A stretch of 64,000 nucleotides of DNA from Streptomyces longispororuber. GTDB lineage: Bacteria; Actinomycetota; Actinomycetes; Streptomycetales; Streptomycetaceae. The notes beneath the pieces were generated by a model that was not told the origin of the DNA, searched no databases, and worked only from the letters and a program-made list of their open reading frames with translations. Position numbers and translations under genes: made by a program. The stretch covers positions 1 to 64,000 of the forward strand of contig NZ_BNBT01000032.1 in assembly GCF_014656095.1 (NCBI RefSeq), given 5' to 3'. Of this stretch, positions 41,394-49,393 are shown in pieces. Numbering within the stretch: the stretch's first letter is position 1; the number at the start of each line of letters is the position of its first letter.

Positions 41394-43571
41394 TCAGGAC
41401 AGGTACTTCTCCGCGTCCGACGGACGCAGCAGGCCAGCTTCCTTGAGCAGGCGCACCGCCCGGTCCTGGTTGACCCGGAGCTGGGTGCGCACGCGCGAGA
41501 CGTTGACGAAGCCGTCGTCCTCGCGCGGGAGCTCTCGTACGGCGGGCAGCAGTTCGGCGTCCGTACGAGCCGGGGTGGCCGTACCGGTACGCCCGGCGCT
41601 GTCCGTGCCGCCGGTACGCGGGCGGCCGTTGGCCGTACTGGTACGGACGGCGGAAGCACCGTTCGCCGGGGCCGTACGAGCGGTGACCGTACTGGTACGC
41701 GTCCCGCCGTCGTACACCGCCGCACTGGTACGGCCGGAGTGCTCCGTACTAGTACGGCCCGCCCCCGAAGGGGCGGCCTGTACGTCGCTTGTACGGCCGC
41801 TGTACGCGCTGGTCACGCCCGCATTCACCCCTGCCGGGACGCGAGCGGGCGCGCCGTTGCGTACAGGCTCCGTACGAGCCGCGCCGGGGACCGTACCAGC
41901 GGGCGGCGTACTAGCCGCCGCGCCGTACGAGCCCGTACCGGCCGGAGTGGTACGCGCGTGCTGCGTACCTGTCGCGCCGTCCGTACGAGCGGCCGTACTG
42001 GTACGTCCGTCCGTACCGGACGCGGTGTCCGTACCACCGTGGCCGTCCGTACCGGCGTCGTGCATCAGGGAGTGGACGCGCCAGATGACGGCCACGAAGA
42101 TCAGCACGACGAAGGTGGTCAGCGGCCACGGCGCCGCCTCGCCCGGCTTGACGAGGTGCGCCTGCTCGGACAGGTGGTAGATCACGTTCGCCGATGCCAT
42201 CAGCGTCAGCGCCGCCGGGATGTCCCGCCTGGCGCGGAACGCCGTCACGCAGTACACGTCCAGCGATACCGGCAGCAGCGGGGCAACGTACGCGTTGATC
42301 CCGACCATGCGGGCCAGCTCGTACTCGCCGGAGGCGGCCAGCCCGACGCCGGCGGCCAGCGCGATCCACGGCGCGGTCCTCCACGCCTTGCGCCCGAGCC
42401 GCTGACGCCAGCCCCGAAACTTGGAGGTGGCCTTCTTGGCCTCCCGGGCCTCTTCCAGCATCCGGCGGGCGCTGGCCTCAGCAGCCTTCGCCCGCTCGAT
42501 GGTGCCCTTGGCCTTCTTCTCCGCCTCGCTGGTGATGCGGTCGGCCTCCTTCTGCGCCGTCTCCCGCAGTTGGGCGGCGAAGGTCGTCGCCTCACGGCGG
42601 AGCCGCTCGCGCTGTTCCTCGCACGCCTTGCGCAGGCTGGCGAGGTCGGCGTCCAGGGCGGCGCGCTTCTCGGCTGCCTCCTTGTCGAACGCCTCGCCCA
42701 TCACGCGCAGCTCCTCGCGCAGTTCGGCGCGGGCCTTCTCCGCCTCGCCATGAGCATCGGCGACGGCCTGGTCCGCCTCGCGCCGACGGGAGTCGGCGGC
42801 GGCAACGGCGTCGGTGTAGAGCTTCTCGCCCTCCGCCCGGCGGGCGTCGTAGGCGGCGGCCGCCGTCGTGGCCAGGCTGGTGATGCGCTCGTGGGCCTGG
42901 TCCACTTCGCTCTGGGCGGCGGCCCGCAGCTGGTCGGCCTGCTCCTGGGCGCGGGCGAGGATCGCCGCGGCCTCCGCGCGGCGGGCGGTGACCAGCTCGC
43001 CGATCTCCGCCAGGTCGGCCTCCACCAGGCGGCGCATCTCGGTGACCTGCGTGCGGGACAACTCCTGGTCGGCAGCCGCCTGTTCGGTCAGATCGGCAAC
43101 CTGGACGCGCGCCTCCTTCAGGAGGGAGTCGGCGCGGTCGCGGGCCTCGGCCAGGAGCCGGTCGGCCTCGCCGCGCGCGGCCTCCACCGTCTCCTTGGCC
43201 TCCGTGCGCTGGGCGGTGGCCTCCTGGTCGGCCGTCTCGGTGATGCCCTCGGCACGCGTGCGAGCCTCGGACAGCATCTGCGCGACCTGCTTGTGCGCGG
43301 CGGCGACGGTGCGCGCGGCCTGGCCTTCGGCCTCCGTCTGGAGGGCGGCGGCTTCCTCACGGGCGAGGTCGACGATGTCGGCGGCCCGGTCCCGCAGGTC
43401 TGCAGTGCGGTCGACAGCGTCGACCATGTGGGGTTCGGGCTCGGGGAGCACCGCAGTGTCGGTGGCCTCGGGCTCGGTGGAAACGGCCGCCGACCTCGCC
43501 GCCTTGGCGCGCGCGCCGCGGGGCTTCGGGGCCGCGGTCTGGCCCCGGCGGCGTTTGGTCTTGGTAGCCAC
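41394..43571 (-). CDS. Coiled-coil protein with DUF2637-like membrane domain and winged-helix tail
   Basis: 725 residues from GTG, AGAGGA upstream. Residues 45-375 form a long Ala/Glu coiled coil. Then comes a membrane domain of about 120 residues (WIALAAGVGLAASGEYELAR, PVSLDVYCVTAFRARRDIPA, then ALTLMASANVIYHLSEQ, TTFVVLIFVAVIWRVH), matching the DUF2637 type found in Streptomyces mobile elements. A Thr/Arg/Gly-rich linker of about 170 residues follows, and the end (VSRVRTQLRVNQDRAVRLLK) is a small helix-turn-helix. The linker DNA is packed with GTAC (separate entry). Probably a membrane-anchored DNA-binding or anchoring protein for transfer or partition; inference. Confidence 0.7.
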   Translation of the reverse strand: MATKTKRRRGQTAAPKPRGARAKAARSAAVSTEPEATDTAVLPEPEPHMVDAVDRTADLRDRAADIVDLAREEAAALQTEAEGQAARTVAAAHKQVAQMLSEARTRAEGITETADQEATAQRTEAKETVEAARGEADRLLAEARDRADSLLKEARVQVADLTEQAAADQELSRTQVTEMRRLVEADLAEIGELVTARRAEAAAILARAQEQADQLRAAAQSEVDQAHERITSLATTAAAAYDARRAEGEKLYTDAVAAADSRRREADQAVADAHGEAEKARAELREELRVMGEAFDKEAAEKRAALDADLASLRKACEEQRERLRREATTFAAQLRETAQKEADRITSEAEKKAKGTIERAKAAEASARRMLEEAREAKKATSKFRGWRQRLGRKAWRTAPWIALAAGVGLAASGEYELARMVGINAYVAPLLPVSLDVYCVTAFRARRDIPAALTLMASANVIYHLSEQAHLVKPGEAAPWPLTTFVVLIFVAVIWRVHSLMHDAGTDGHGGTDTASGTDGRTSTAARTDGATGTQHARTTPAGTGSYGAAASTPPAGTVPGAARTEPVRNGAPARVPAGVNAGVTSAYSGRTSDVQAAPSGAGRTSTEHSGRTSAAVYDGGTRTSTVTARTAPANGASAVRTSTANGRPRTGGTDSAGRTGTATPARTDAELLPAVRELPREDDGFVNVSRVRTQLRVNQDRAVRLLKEAGLLRPSDAEKYLS
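41537..42052. repeat. GTAC-rich array inside coding sequence (31 copies)
   Basis: I counted 31 GTAC tetranucleotides between 41537 and 42052; one to two would be expected from base composition. Many are paired six bases apart as GTACYRGTACG (41581, 41635, 41689, 41746, 41995). Twenty-five sit in the same codon phase (xGT ACx: Arg-Thr, Ser-Thr, Gly-Thr with rare T-ending codons), but three are in the GTA Cxx phase and three in the xxG TAC phase. Use of all three phases implies selection on DNA rather than protein. Confidence 0.8.
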
Positions 43572-43656
43572 GGGGGTGTCCTCTCTTTCGGGCGCCTCCG
43601 TGCAGAAGGGGCACCGTGGATCGGTGGCGGTCGGTAGGGTCGTGACCAGGCCCTTC

Positions 43657-43687
43657 GAGGCCCCGGCAGCGCTAATGCCGGGGCCTC
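43657..43687 (-). terminator. 12-bp perfect hairpin
   Basis: GAGGCCCCGGCA and TGCCGGGGCCTC enclose a 7-base loop, with flanking bases extending the stem to about 18 pairs. It follows the gene ending at 43715 and precedes the coiled-coil gene. Confidence 0.75.
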
Positions 43688-43714
43688 GGAGGGCCGTCTG
43701 CGTGGAGCAGGCGG

Positions 43715-44086
43715 TCAGCGCTGGGCGGGCAGCGCGGCGGTGTCCTGCGCGAGGTGCTGGCGCAGCCAGGCGACGGCGGCCGGGGTCAACGCCCCGGTGT
43801 CCGGCTCGCTCAGCGGTGCGGTGTCGATGTCGTGCATCGCGTCGGCCGGCGGGAGCAGCCGCATGTAGTCGGGGTCGATCCCGGCGCGGGTCCGGTTGCC
43901 GCTCAGCTCGGTCAGGTCGTAGAGGACCTTGCGGGTGTCGGCGTGCGGCCAGGACCGCTCCACCCGGCCGACGAAGGTGTGGCCGTTCTTGCCGAGCCAG
44001 AACCGTTCGGCGTCGCGGACCAGGACGATGTCGCCCTGGGTGTAGGTGACCGTGGGGCGGGTGGCCTGCGTCTGGGGCTGGGTCAC
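43715..44086 (-). CDS. Hypothetical protein (123 aa)
   Basis: The first half is beta-rich (VTYTQGDIVLVRDAERFWLG, HTFVGRVERSW), resembling a small barrel; then LYDLTELSGNRTRAGIDPDY and a helical end (VAWLRQHLAQDTAA). No cysteines and no membrane segment. It is followed by a strong hairpin. Not recognised. Confidence 0.6.
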   Translation of the reverse strand: MTQPQTQATRPTVTYTQGDIVLVRDAERFWLGKNGHTFVGRVERSWPHADTRKVLYDLTELSGNRTRAGIDPDYMRLLPPADAMHDIDTAPLSEPDTGALTPAAVAWLRQHLAQDTAALPAQR

Positions 44087-44207
44087 GTGCTCTCCTCACA
44101 TCGCGTGCACCGGCGCGAGGGCCGGCGGGTCCGGACTGCCCGGCTCCCCGTCACCGCCCGTCCCGGCCGCCGTGGTCGGCGGGCGGTGCGGGCGGATCAG
44201 GCAGCCG

Positions 44208-44465
44208 TCAGGCCAGCGCGACGATGGGCCGGTGCGGGGCGACGACCCGGCCGTCGGGGAGCAGCTCGCCGGTGTCCTCGAAGAGGACGACGGCGTTGCA
44301 GAGCAGGCTCCAGCCCTGCTCCGGGTACGCGGCCACGACGTGCGCGGCCTCCCGGTCCGGGCTGTCGGCCGTCGGGCACTTCGGGGTGTGCGTGCACAGC
44401 GAGCCCGGCTGCCGGGTGGTGGCGCCGGTGGTCGTCGCGGTGTCGAACTGGGTGCTGCTACGCAT
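44208..44465 (-). CDS. DUF5999 family protein
   Basis: 85 residues. CTHTPKCPTADSPDREAAHV then PEQGWSLLCNAVVLFEDTGE and LLPDGRVVAPHRP are the hallmark of DUF5999, a small protein nearly universal in Streptomyces, with Cys/Cys plus a later Cys and His that may bind metal. Role unknown; it often lies close to whiB genes, as here. Confidence 0.85.
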   Translation of the reverse strand: MRSSTQFDTATTTGATTRQPGSLCTHTPKCPTADSPDREAAHVVAAYPEQGWSLLCNAVVLFEDTGELLPDGRVVAPHRPIVALA

Positions 44466-44613
44466 GGGCTCTCCTGCGGGGGAGGAAGCGGTCCCGGGAT
44501 TGTTCCGGGCTGGAGACGCGCGAGTGGACCGGCTGCCCGTCGTACGGACAGCTGGTCCCTGGGGGTGTTGCGGAGCGGGCCGGAACTTGCCCGCGGGTCC
44601 CGCGCGGCGGGAG

Positions 44614-44913
44614 TCAGGCGGTGCGCTTGCGGGCGGTGCGGCGCCTCATCCGGCGCCGCTCGTCCTCGCTGAGTCCGCCCCACACGCCGTCGTTCTGCCC
44701 GGACTCCAGCGCCCACTGCAGGCACTGCTCAATCACAGGGCAGCGGCGGCAGACCGCCTTGGCCTCCTCGATCTGCAGGAGCGCCGGCCCGGTGTTGCCG
44801 ATCGGGAAGAACAGCTCGGGGTCCTCCTCCCGGCATACCGCGTTGTGCCGCCAGTCCACACCGGACCGGTAACCGGCGGCATGGGCCGAGGAGATCGGGA
44901 TGATGTACTGCAT
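44614..44913 (-). CDS. WhiB-family iron-sulfur regulator
   Basis: 99 residues from ATG 44913 with GGAGG upstream. Four cysteines (27, 55, 58, 64) in C...CxxC...C order hold a [4Fe-4S] cluster, followed by GVWGG (76-80) and a basic DNA-binding tail RRRMRRRTARKRTA. WhiB-like proteins regulate development, redox response and plasmid functions together with the sigma factor. Plasmid-borne copies are common in Streptomyces. A GTG- or TTG-extended start lacks support. Confidence 0.92.
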   Translation of the reverse strand: MQYIIPISSAHAAGYRSGVDWRHNAVCREEDPELFFPIGNTGPALLQIEEAKAVCRRCPVIEQCLQWALESGQNDGVWGGLSEDERRRMRRRTARKRTA

Positions 44914-44940
44914 GCAGTCCTCCAAGTTCGAAAGAAGGAG

Positions 44941-44998
44941 GGGCCCGGGCCGGGTCGCTGAAGGGCGCGCGGTGCGCGCCTGCCTGCCCGGGGCCCCG
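44941..44998 (-). terminator. Nested hairpins upstream of whiB
   Basis: Inner GGCGCGC/GCGCGCC with a GGT loop (44964-44980) lies inside GGGCCCGGGC/GCCCGGGGCCC arms. It comes right after the stop of the 45019 gene. Confidence 0.65.
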
Positions 44999-45018
44999 GT
45001 GTCACGCCGCTGAGAGGG

Positions 45019-45207
45019 TCAGCGCCGCTGCTTCGACTGCCGCGCAAGGTAGGCGTCCTGGAGCCGCTCGAACGACTCGCCCAAACGCCGAGCCTTCTCG
45101 CAGAGCGCGTCCGCCGAGCAGCCGGTGCAGGTCTCGCCGTGCTCGCGCAGGGCCGCGTGGGCCGCCATGTACCGGGCGTACAAGTCGTCCGGCGTCGACG
45201 CGGTCAT
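45019..45207 (-). CDS. Small hypothetical protein (62 aa)
   Basis: Start fixed by ATGA overlap with the upstream small frame. Helical, with CTGCSADALCEKARRLGESF giving a CxxC...C pattern. Similar short Cys-containing helical proteins occur across Streptomyces. Followed by the nested hairpins, so it closes a three-gene unit. Confidence 0.6.
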   Translation of the reverse strand: MTASTPDDLYARYMAAHAALREHGETCTGCSADALCEKARRLGESFERLQDAYLARQSKQRR

Positions 45208-45299
45208 CGGCGGGGGTCGTCCTGCGACCGCCGGTTCGCCTCCCTGACCCGCCGCGACAGCTCCTCACGCTCCTGATCCGTCAGCAAGAACCGGTCCAC
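45204..45299 (-). CDS. Very small protein (31 aa)
   Basis: GTG start eight bases after GGGAGG; product VDRFLLTDQEREELSRRVRE then ANRRSQDDPRR, a likely amphipathic helix. The stop overlaps the next ATG, and the previous stop is six bases before its start, so it is embedded in a coupled unit. The tight packing and good ribosome site support a real gene. Confidence 0.5.
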   Translation of the reverse strand: MDRFLLTDQEREELSRRVREANRRSQDDPRR

Positions 45300-45304
45300 G
45301 CCTG

Positions 45305-45736
45305 TCACCTCCCGCCGGAGGCCACGCAGGCCTCGCGGACCAGACGGTCCGACGTGGTCCACACCGAACCCACCGCGAACGGCTCAGCCCCCGGCCGCAG
45401 CACGTCACGGACGATCACCGCCCACCGCGCCGACCGACGCCGCAGCAACACCCGGGCCTGCTCCGGCTCACGGACCACAGACAGGACCTCGAACGCACCG
45501 TCCACGTTCTGGTAGATCGCACCCGGGGCCCGCGGCCCGATCTGCTCCTCCACCACCCGGCGCAGCGCCTCGTCGACGACCGGGTCCGGCACAGCCGTGT
45601 GCGGCTGCTGCGGATGCGGCCGGACGTGCTCGGGGGCGGGCTCATCGCGGCCATCGCGCTCGTGCGGCGGGGGCCGCCTCCGCAACGGCGGCCGCTCATC
45701 GACGGACGACGGCAGAAATGTCATGCTGGCGTGCAT
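45305..45736 (-). CDS. Hypothetical protein (143 aa)
   Basis: GGAGG precedes ATG 45736. A disordered His/Pro/Arg-rich head of about 50 residues is followed by a compact alpha/beta domain (DEALRRVVEEQIGPRAPGAI, VLLRRRSARWAVIVRDVLRP). No catalytic motif or membrane segment. First gene of the 45.0-45.7 kb unit. Confidence 0.55.
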   Translation of the reverse strand: MHASMTFLPSSVDERPPLRRRPPPHERDGRDEPAPEHVRPHPQQPHTAVPDPVVDEALRRVVEEQIGPRAPGAIYQNVDGAFEVLSVVREPEQARVLLRRRSARWAVIVRDVLRPGAEPFAVGSVWTTSDRLVREACVASGGR

Positions 45737-45835
45737 CAGGTCCTCCAGTCAGGTCCTGGACAGCCCCACGGGCCGCAATCCCAAGGGCTGTCGCGATCAC
45801 TCCCCACTTGGGGAGCTGACTGCTTGTACGAGCAG

Positions 45836-45878
45836 CCACGGCCCCGGCCACCCCTCTGCGGGGTGGCCGGGGCCGTGG
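45836..45878 (-). terminator. 19-bp perfect hairpin
   Basis: Nineteen bases from 45836 pair exactly with 45860-45878 around a five-base TCTGC loop; it begins with CCACGGCCCCGGCCACCCC. It directly follows the stop of the gene at 45894 and is the strongest terminator in the window. Confidence 0.9.
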
Positions 45879-45893
45879 TCGTTCGTCGCGGGG

Positions 45894-46706
45894 TCAGGCG
45901 GCCGACGTAGCCGGAGCCTTCCGAGCGGCGTACTGCTTGCCCAGTTCGGCCTGCCGCCGGTCGTGCGCTTGCACGTTCTGCGGTGCCAGCGGGAGCTGCG
46001 GGCCGCGGAACTCGGAGACCGTTCCCGGCGCGCGCTGCGCACAGCGGTTGTTCGCGGCTTCGACCGCCTTGCCGCCGTGCCGGGCCCACTGCGCCTTGCG
46101 GACCGCCGGCGCCGACTGTTTCCGCTCGGTGCGTCGCGCCTGGCGGTCCTGCTCCGCGCGGGCTGCGCGGCGGGCGGGTTCCTGGTTGAGCGCGAGGACG
46201 TAGCGGCGGGCCAGGACGCCGCCGTCCGTGCAGTGCTGACCGCCGACGCACCGCGTGCAGCCCCTGCGGTGGGCGAGATAGGACTGGCGGGCCGTTTCCA
46301 GCGTGACCTCCGCCGTGATCCGGGAGACCGGAGCGGCCGGGGCCGGGAGCGGCTTGTAGAACTGCTGGGCGGCGCGGCGGTTCTCCTGCGGCATCGCGTC
46401 GCGCAGCAGCCGGTTCTGCCGGGCCTGCCAGCGCTGGACGTCGATGTCGATGACCACGAGCTGGTCGCTGCCGGGGCAGGTGACGTGCTTCTTGCCCTCT
46501 GCGACCTTGTCGGAGATGCAGTGCTCGCGGATCTTGAGGACCTTGTCGCCCATGATCCGGCGCCAGGTGCGGCAGTCGGGGCAGGCGATCGACTTCGCCT
46601 CACCCGGCCTGACGTTGTAGTCCTCCGGGGCCATGCTGCTGAGCTTGAGCGCCTCACGGCGGTTCGTGTTCTTGGTCCGGACGCGGCCGGGACGCTTGCG
46701 GGGCAT
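45894..46706 (-). CDS. Hypothetical zinc-finger-type protein (270 aa)
   Basis: GGAGG five bases before ATG. The N-terminal half contains CPDCRTWRRIMGDKVLKIRE HC-type spacing and a later Cys in VTCPGS; the middle has RRGCTRCVGGQHC. The rest is very basic (ARRTERKQSAPAVRKAQWAR). At least two zinc sites are likely. Nucleic-acid binding is inferred. Recurs in Streptomyces plasmid-type clusters, with no named family known to me. Bounded by a strong terminator. Confidence 0.6.
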   Translation of the reverse strand: MPRKRPGRVRTKNTNRREALKLSSMAPEDYNVRPGEAKSIACPDCRTWRRIMGDKVLKIREHCISDKVAEGKKHVTCPGSDQLVVIDIDVQRWQARQNRLLRDAMPQENRRAAQQFYKPLPAPAAPVSRITAEVTLETARQSYLAHRRGCTRCVGGQHCTDGGVLARRYVLALNQEPARRAARAEQDRQARRTERKQSAPAVRKAQWARHGGKAVEAANNRCAQRAPGTVSEFRGPQLPLAPQNVQAHDRRQAELGKQYAARKAPATSAA

Positions 46707-47002
46707 CGGATCCTCCTGACCTGGGGTCGGGTTCGGGTGCGGGTGCTGCCTTCTCTGCCGCGCCAGGCCGGCCTTTCAGCAGGTGGGTCCTGGCGGACAG
46801 ACAGCGCAGCAGCGCCGTTCGAGGTGGATCAGGTGGAGCTATGAAGTACAGGTCGGCCGGGGGAGCTCGGCTCACCCCACTGCCGCCGCCCCCGAAGAGG
46901 CGTTCTCCTGCTGTTTTGCGATCAAGCGGTCAGGATCTGCCCGCTTCGACCGCCGCCACCGAAGTGGCGACGATGGGAGCCGTCAGAGCCAGAAGGACTT
47001 GG
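46707..47002. other. Non-coding stretch
   Basis: About 300 bases with no credible gene. It should contain the promoter of the gene starting at 46706 (-), but no clear boxes are seen. Confidence 0.4.
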
Positions 47003-47383
47003 TCAGGCCGCGAGCGGCAGGGGCGCCGCGGTGGCCGGCGGCGTGATGCGCAGCTGCGCGGCGTAGGGGAGGAGCACGTCGACCAGTCGCTCGCGCACCA
47101 GCTCGGCGGCGGTGGAGTCGGTGGTGACGATGTCGCGGGCGGCGAGCATTCGGTTCTCGCGGGCCTCGATCGCGGCGATGGCGGCGGTAATGTCCAGGCC
47201 GTCCGGCCGCTCGTGGGAGAGGGGACCGTCCTCGTACATCTCCAGCGGCGTACCGAAGGCGACGTCCAGGTCCAGGCCTGCGAAGTCGGGGAGCGGCACC
47301 TCCACCGCCTCCAGGAGAGCGAGCGTCTCAGCGTCGAAGTTCTCGGTAACGAGGCCGACGGTGGAGCGGCTGGTGGCGTTCAT
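47003..47383 (-). CDS. Hypothetical protein (126 aa)
   Basis: Start at MNATSRSTVGLVTENFDAET with AAGGGAG nine bases upstream. Acidic and helical, with the block MLAARDIVTTDSTAAELVRE. No motif was recognised. First gene on the minus strand here, sharing the regulatory region at 47384-47600 with the divergent monooxygenase-like gene. Confidence 0.6.
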   Translation of the reverse strand: MNATSRSTVGLVTENFDAETLALLEAVEVPLPDFAGLDLDVAFGTPLEMYEDGPLSHERPDGLDITAAIAAIEARENRMLAARDIVTTDSTAAELVRERLVDVLLPYAAQLRITPPATAAPLPLAA

Positions 47384-47493
47384 GGGCTGGAGCTCCCTTC
47401 GGTAGGCGCCCACGCAGAGGCGGGGCAGGTGCATCCGCAGGCCAAATAAGCGCCTTCTGGCGGTTCATCCCTCGCGAGGCGGAACGCCTTGGA

Positions 47494-47560
47494 CGGTAGT
47501 AGCACTGAGAGTGCGAGTCAACACTTTGAATGCTACCTAGCACTTCTACTTTAGATGTGA
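47494..47560 (+). promoter_or_regulatory. AT-rich promoter with TAGCACT repeats
   Basis: TTGAAT (47526-47531), 18 bases, then TTTAGA (47550-47555) resemble -35 and -10 boxes for the gene at 47601. Around them are TAGCACTGAGAGTGC, ATGCTAC and CTAGCACTTCTAC, partly inverted copies of one element, as for an operator of the XRE-type regulator made downstream. Confidence 0.5.
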
Positions 47561-47600
47561 GAATGTGTGCATGCTTACGCGACGTGGAGAGGGAGACTTC

Positions 47601-47930
47601 GTGGCCGGCGGATACGCACTGGTGGTGCGCTTCACCCTGCGAGACAGCTCGGCAGCCTTGCAGTTCGACGACCTGGTCGCCCAGACCATCGAGGGCATCC
47701 GCACCGAGGCCGGCACGCTCGTCTACGCGGTGCACACGCCGGTGGACGAGCCCCTGGTCCGGGTCTTCTACGAGCTGTACGCCGACCGTGACGCGTTCGA
47801 GGTGCACGAGGACCAAGTCCACACGCAGCGCTTCCTCGCAGCCCGCGAGGTGCTCCTGAGCAACGTCGAAGTGACGTTCCTCAACGAGCTGGAGGACCTG
47901 AGCAAGCGCCCCGGAACGGAGCAGTCGTGA
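47601..47930 (+). CDS. Antibiotic-biosynthesis-monooxygenase-like protein
   Basis: 109 residues from GTG 47601 with AGGGAG upstream; an ATG at 47571 is the alternative. The ferredoxin-like ABM fold is read from YALVVRFTLRD, VAQTIEGIRTEAGTLVYAVH, and RVFYELYADRDAFEVHEDQV followed by HTQRFL. ABM proteins range from heme-degrading and quinone-oxidising enzymes to non-enzymatic ones. The start of the XRE-TPR regulator overlaps its stop (GTGA), so the two are made together. Confidence 0.8.
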   Translation: MAGGYALVVRFTLRDSSAALQFDDLVAQTIEGIRTEAGTLVYAVHTPVDEPLVRVFYELYADRDAFEVHEDQVHTQRFLAAREVLLSNVEVTFLNELEDLSKRPGTEQS

Positions 47931-49183
47931 AGCCGACCGGTAAGGACGTCGATCCGCAGGATCGTGCTTTCGGGCAGCGCGTCCAGAGATTCCGGAAGGA
48001 ACGAGGGCGCACGCAAGCTGAGTTGGCTGCAGCGCTCGGGAAGACCAGCAGTTGGCTTTCCCAGGTTGAACGGGGTGTTCAGCCCGTCCAGCGCATGGAC
48101 CTGCTCCAGCAGATCGCGGACGAGCTGGGTGTGTCCGTCCAGCAGTTGCGTCCCAGCGCTCCCGCAGACGGGCCATCACAGGCACCCACCGCTCAGTCGC
48201 TTTCCAACGATCTGGACGAGACCCGGCGACTGCTTTCCGGCCACCCGGCGCTCCACACTCTGCTGGCCGTCGGCCGTGACGACCCCGGAACGATGCGCAC
48301 CGTCGAATCCCTGCGGAGCGACGTCGATGACCTCTGGGACCTGACCCACGCAGGTCAGCTCGCGCAGGTCAGCGCCCTCGCGGTACAGCTGCTTCCCGAG
48401 CTGGAGCGGACAGTTCGGACGGCTCCCATCAAGCACCAGGCGGAGCTGTACCTGCTGCTGTCCCGGGCCTACCAGGCCCTGTCCGCAGCGTTCGTACGAC
48501 AGGATGAGGCGGATGCCGCCTGGGTAGCCGCCGACCGCGCGGTCTTCGCAGCCGAGCGATCCGGCGACCCTCTGCACGTCTGCGCCAGCGTGTTCCGCAT
48601 GGTGCAGGCGTTCGTACGACTTCGCAGCCTTGGACAGGCCGAACATGCTGCCCAAACCGCGATCGGCGCACTGGGCGAGCAGACCAGCCAATCGTCGGAG
48701 TCCCTGTCCGTCCTCGGTTCCCTGCATCTGGCTATGGCTCTCGTCCGAGCCCGCGCCAGTGCGCGAACAGAGGCCAAGGAGGAGATCGCCAAGGCTCGCG
48801 CCATCGCCGCGCAGCTTGGAGAAAACCGCAACGACTTCAATCTGGAGTTCGGGCCGGTCAACGTCGAGATTCAGGCGGTCAGCACCGCCGTGGACCTGGG
48901 AGACGCTGGCGAGGCGCTGGACATCGGCCTCACCATCGACGCCGCCGAACTCTCGCCCGAGCGTCAGGGCCGACTCCTGATGGACCTGGGTCGCGCCCAC
49001 GCGCAGAGGCGCCACGGCGGCGAAGCTCTCGACTGCCTGCTGCGCGCTGAGGCCATCGCCCCCGAGATCATCCAGACCCATCAGGCCGCCCGCGCAGCCA
49101 TCCGCGAGCTCGTCCTGGTGGCGGGGCCAAACGCGTCGCGCGAGCTGCTGGAACTCGCCGAAAGAGCTGATGCCCTGGACTAG
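47927..49183 (+). CDS. XRE-family regulator with TPR-like domain
   Basis: 418 residues, coupled to the monooxygenase-like gene. The N-terminal helix-turn-helix is clear (FGQRVQRFRKERGRTQAELA, TSSWLSQVERGVQ). The remaining 330 residues are a helical, TPR-type domain (LYLLLSRAYQALSAAFVRQD, AWVAADRAVFAAERSGDPLH). Streptomyces has many such regulators, which sense a small molecule or peptide through the TPR part. It may control its own operon through the TAGCACT element upstream. Confidence 0.85.
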   Translation: MKPTGKDVDPQDRAFGQRVQRFRKERGRTQAELAAALGKTSSWLSQVERGVQPVQRMDLLQQIADELGVSVQQLRPSAPADGPSQAPTAQSLSNDLDETRRLLSGHPALHTLLAVGRDDPGTMRTVESLRSDVDDLWDLTHAGQLAQVSALAVQLLPELERTVRTAPIKHQAELYLLLSRAYQALSAAFVRQDEADAAWVAADRAVFAAERSGDPLHVCASVFRMVQAFVRLRSLGQAEHAAQTAIGALGEQTSQSSESLSVLGSLHLAMALVRARASARTEAKEEIAKARAIAAQLGENRNDFNLEFGPVNVEIQAVSTAVDLGDAGEALDIGLTIDAAELSPERQGRLLMDLGRAHAQRRHGGEALDCLLRAEAIAPEIIQTHQAARAAIRELVLVAGPNASRELLELAERADALD

Positions 49184-49393
49184 TTCGGATCCCTCCTGGC
49201 CGTCGCCGTGGTGGTCGATAATCACTGGTCTGCACCCCCTACCAACCCTGTCGTTGTGTAGGGGCAATCACACCGGCGGCGGCGAGGGTGGAACATCACA
49301 GAGGCTTGTCGAAGTCTGTACACAGCTTCATTCACGGGTTTTCAACATCCACGTACACATGGGATTTGGAGCCCGAGCCCTAGGCTCGCGGCC

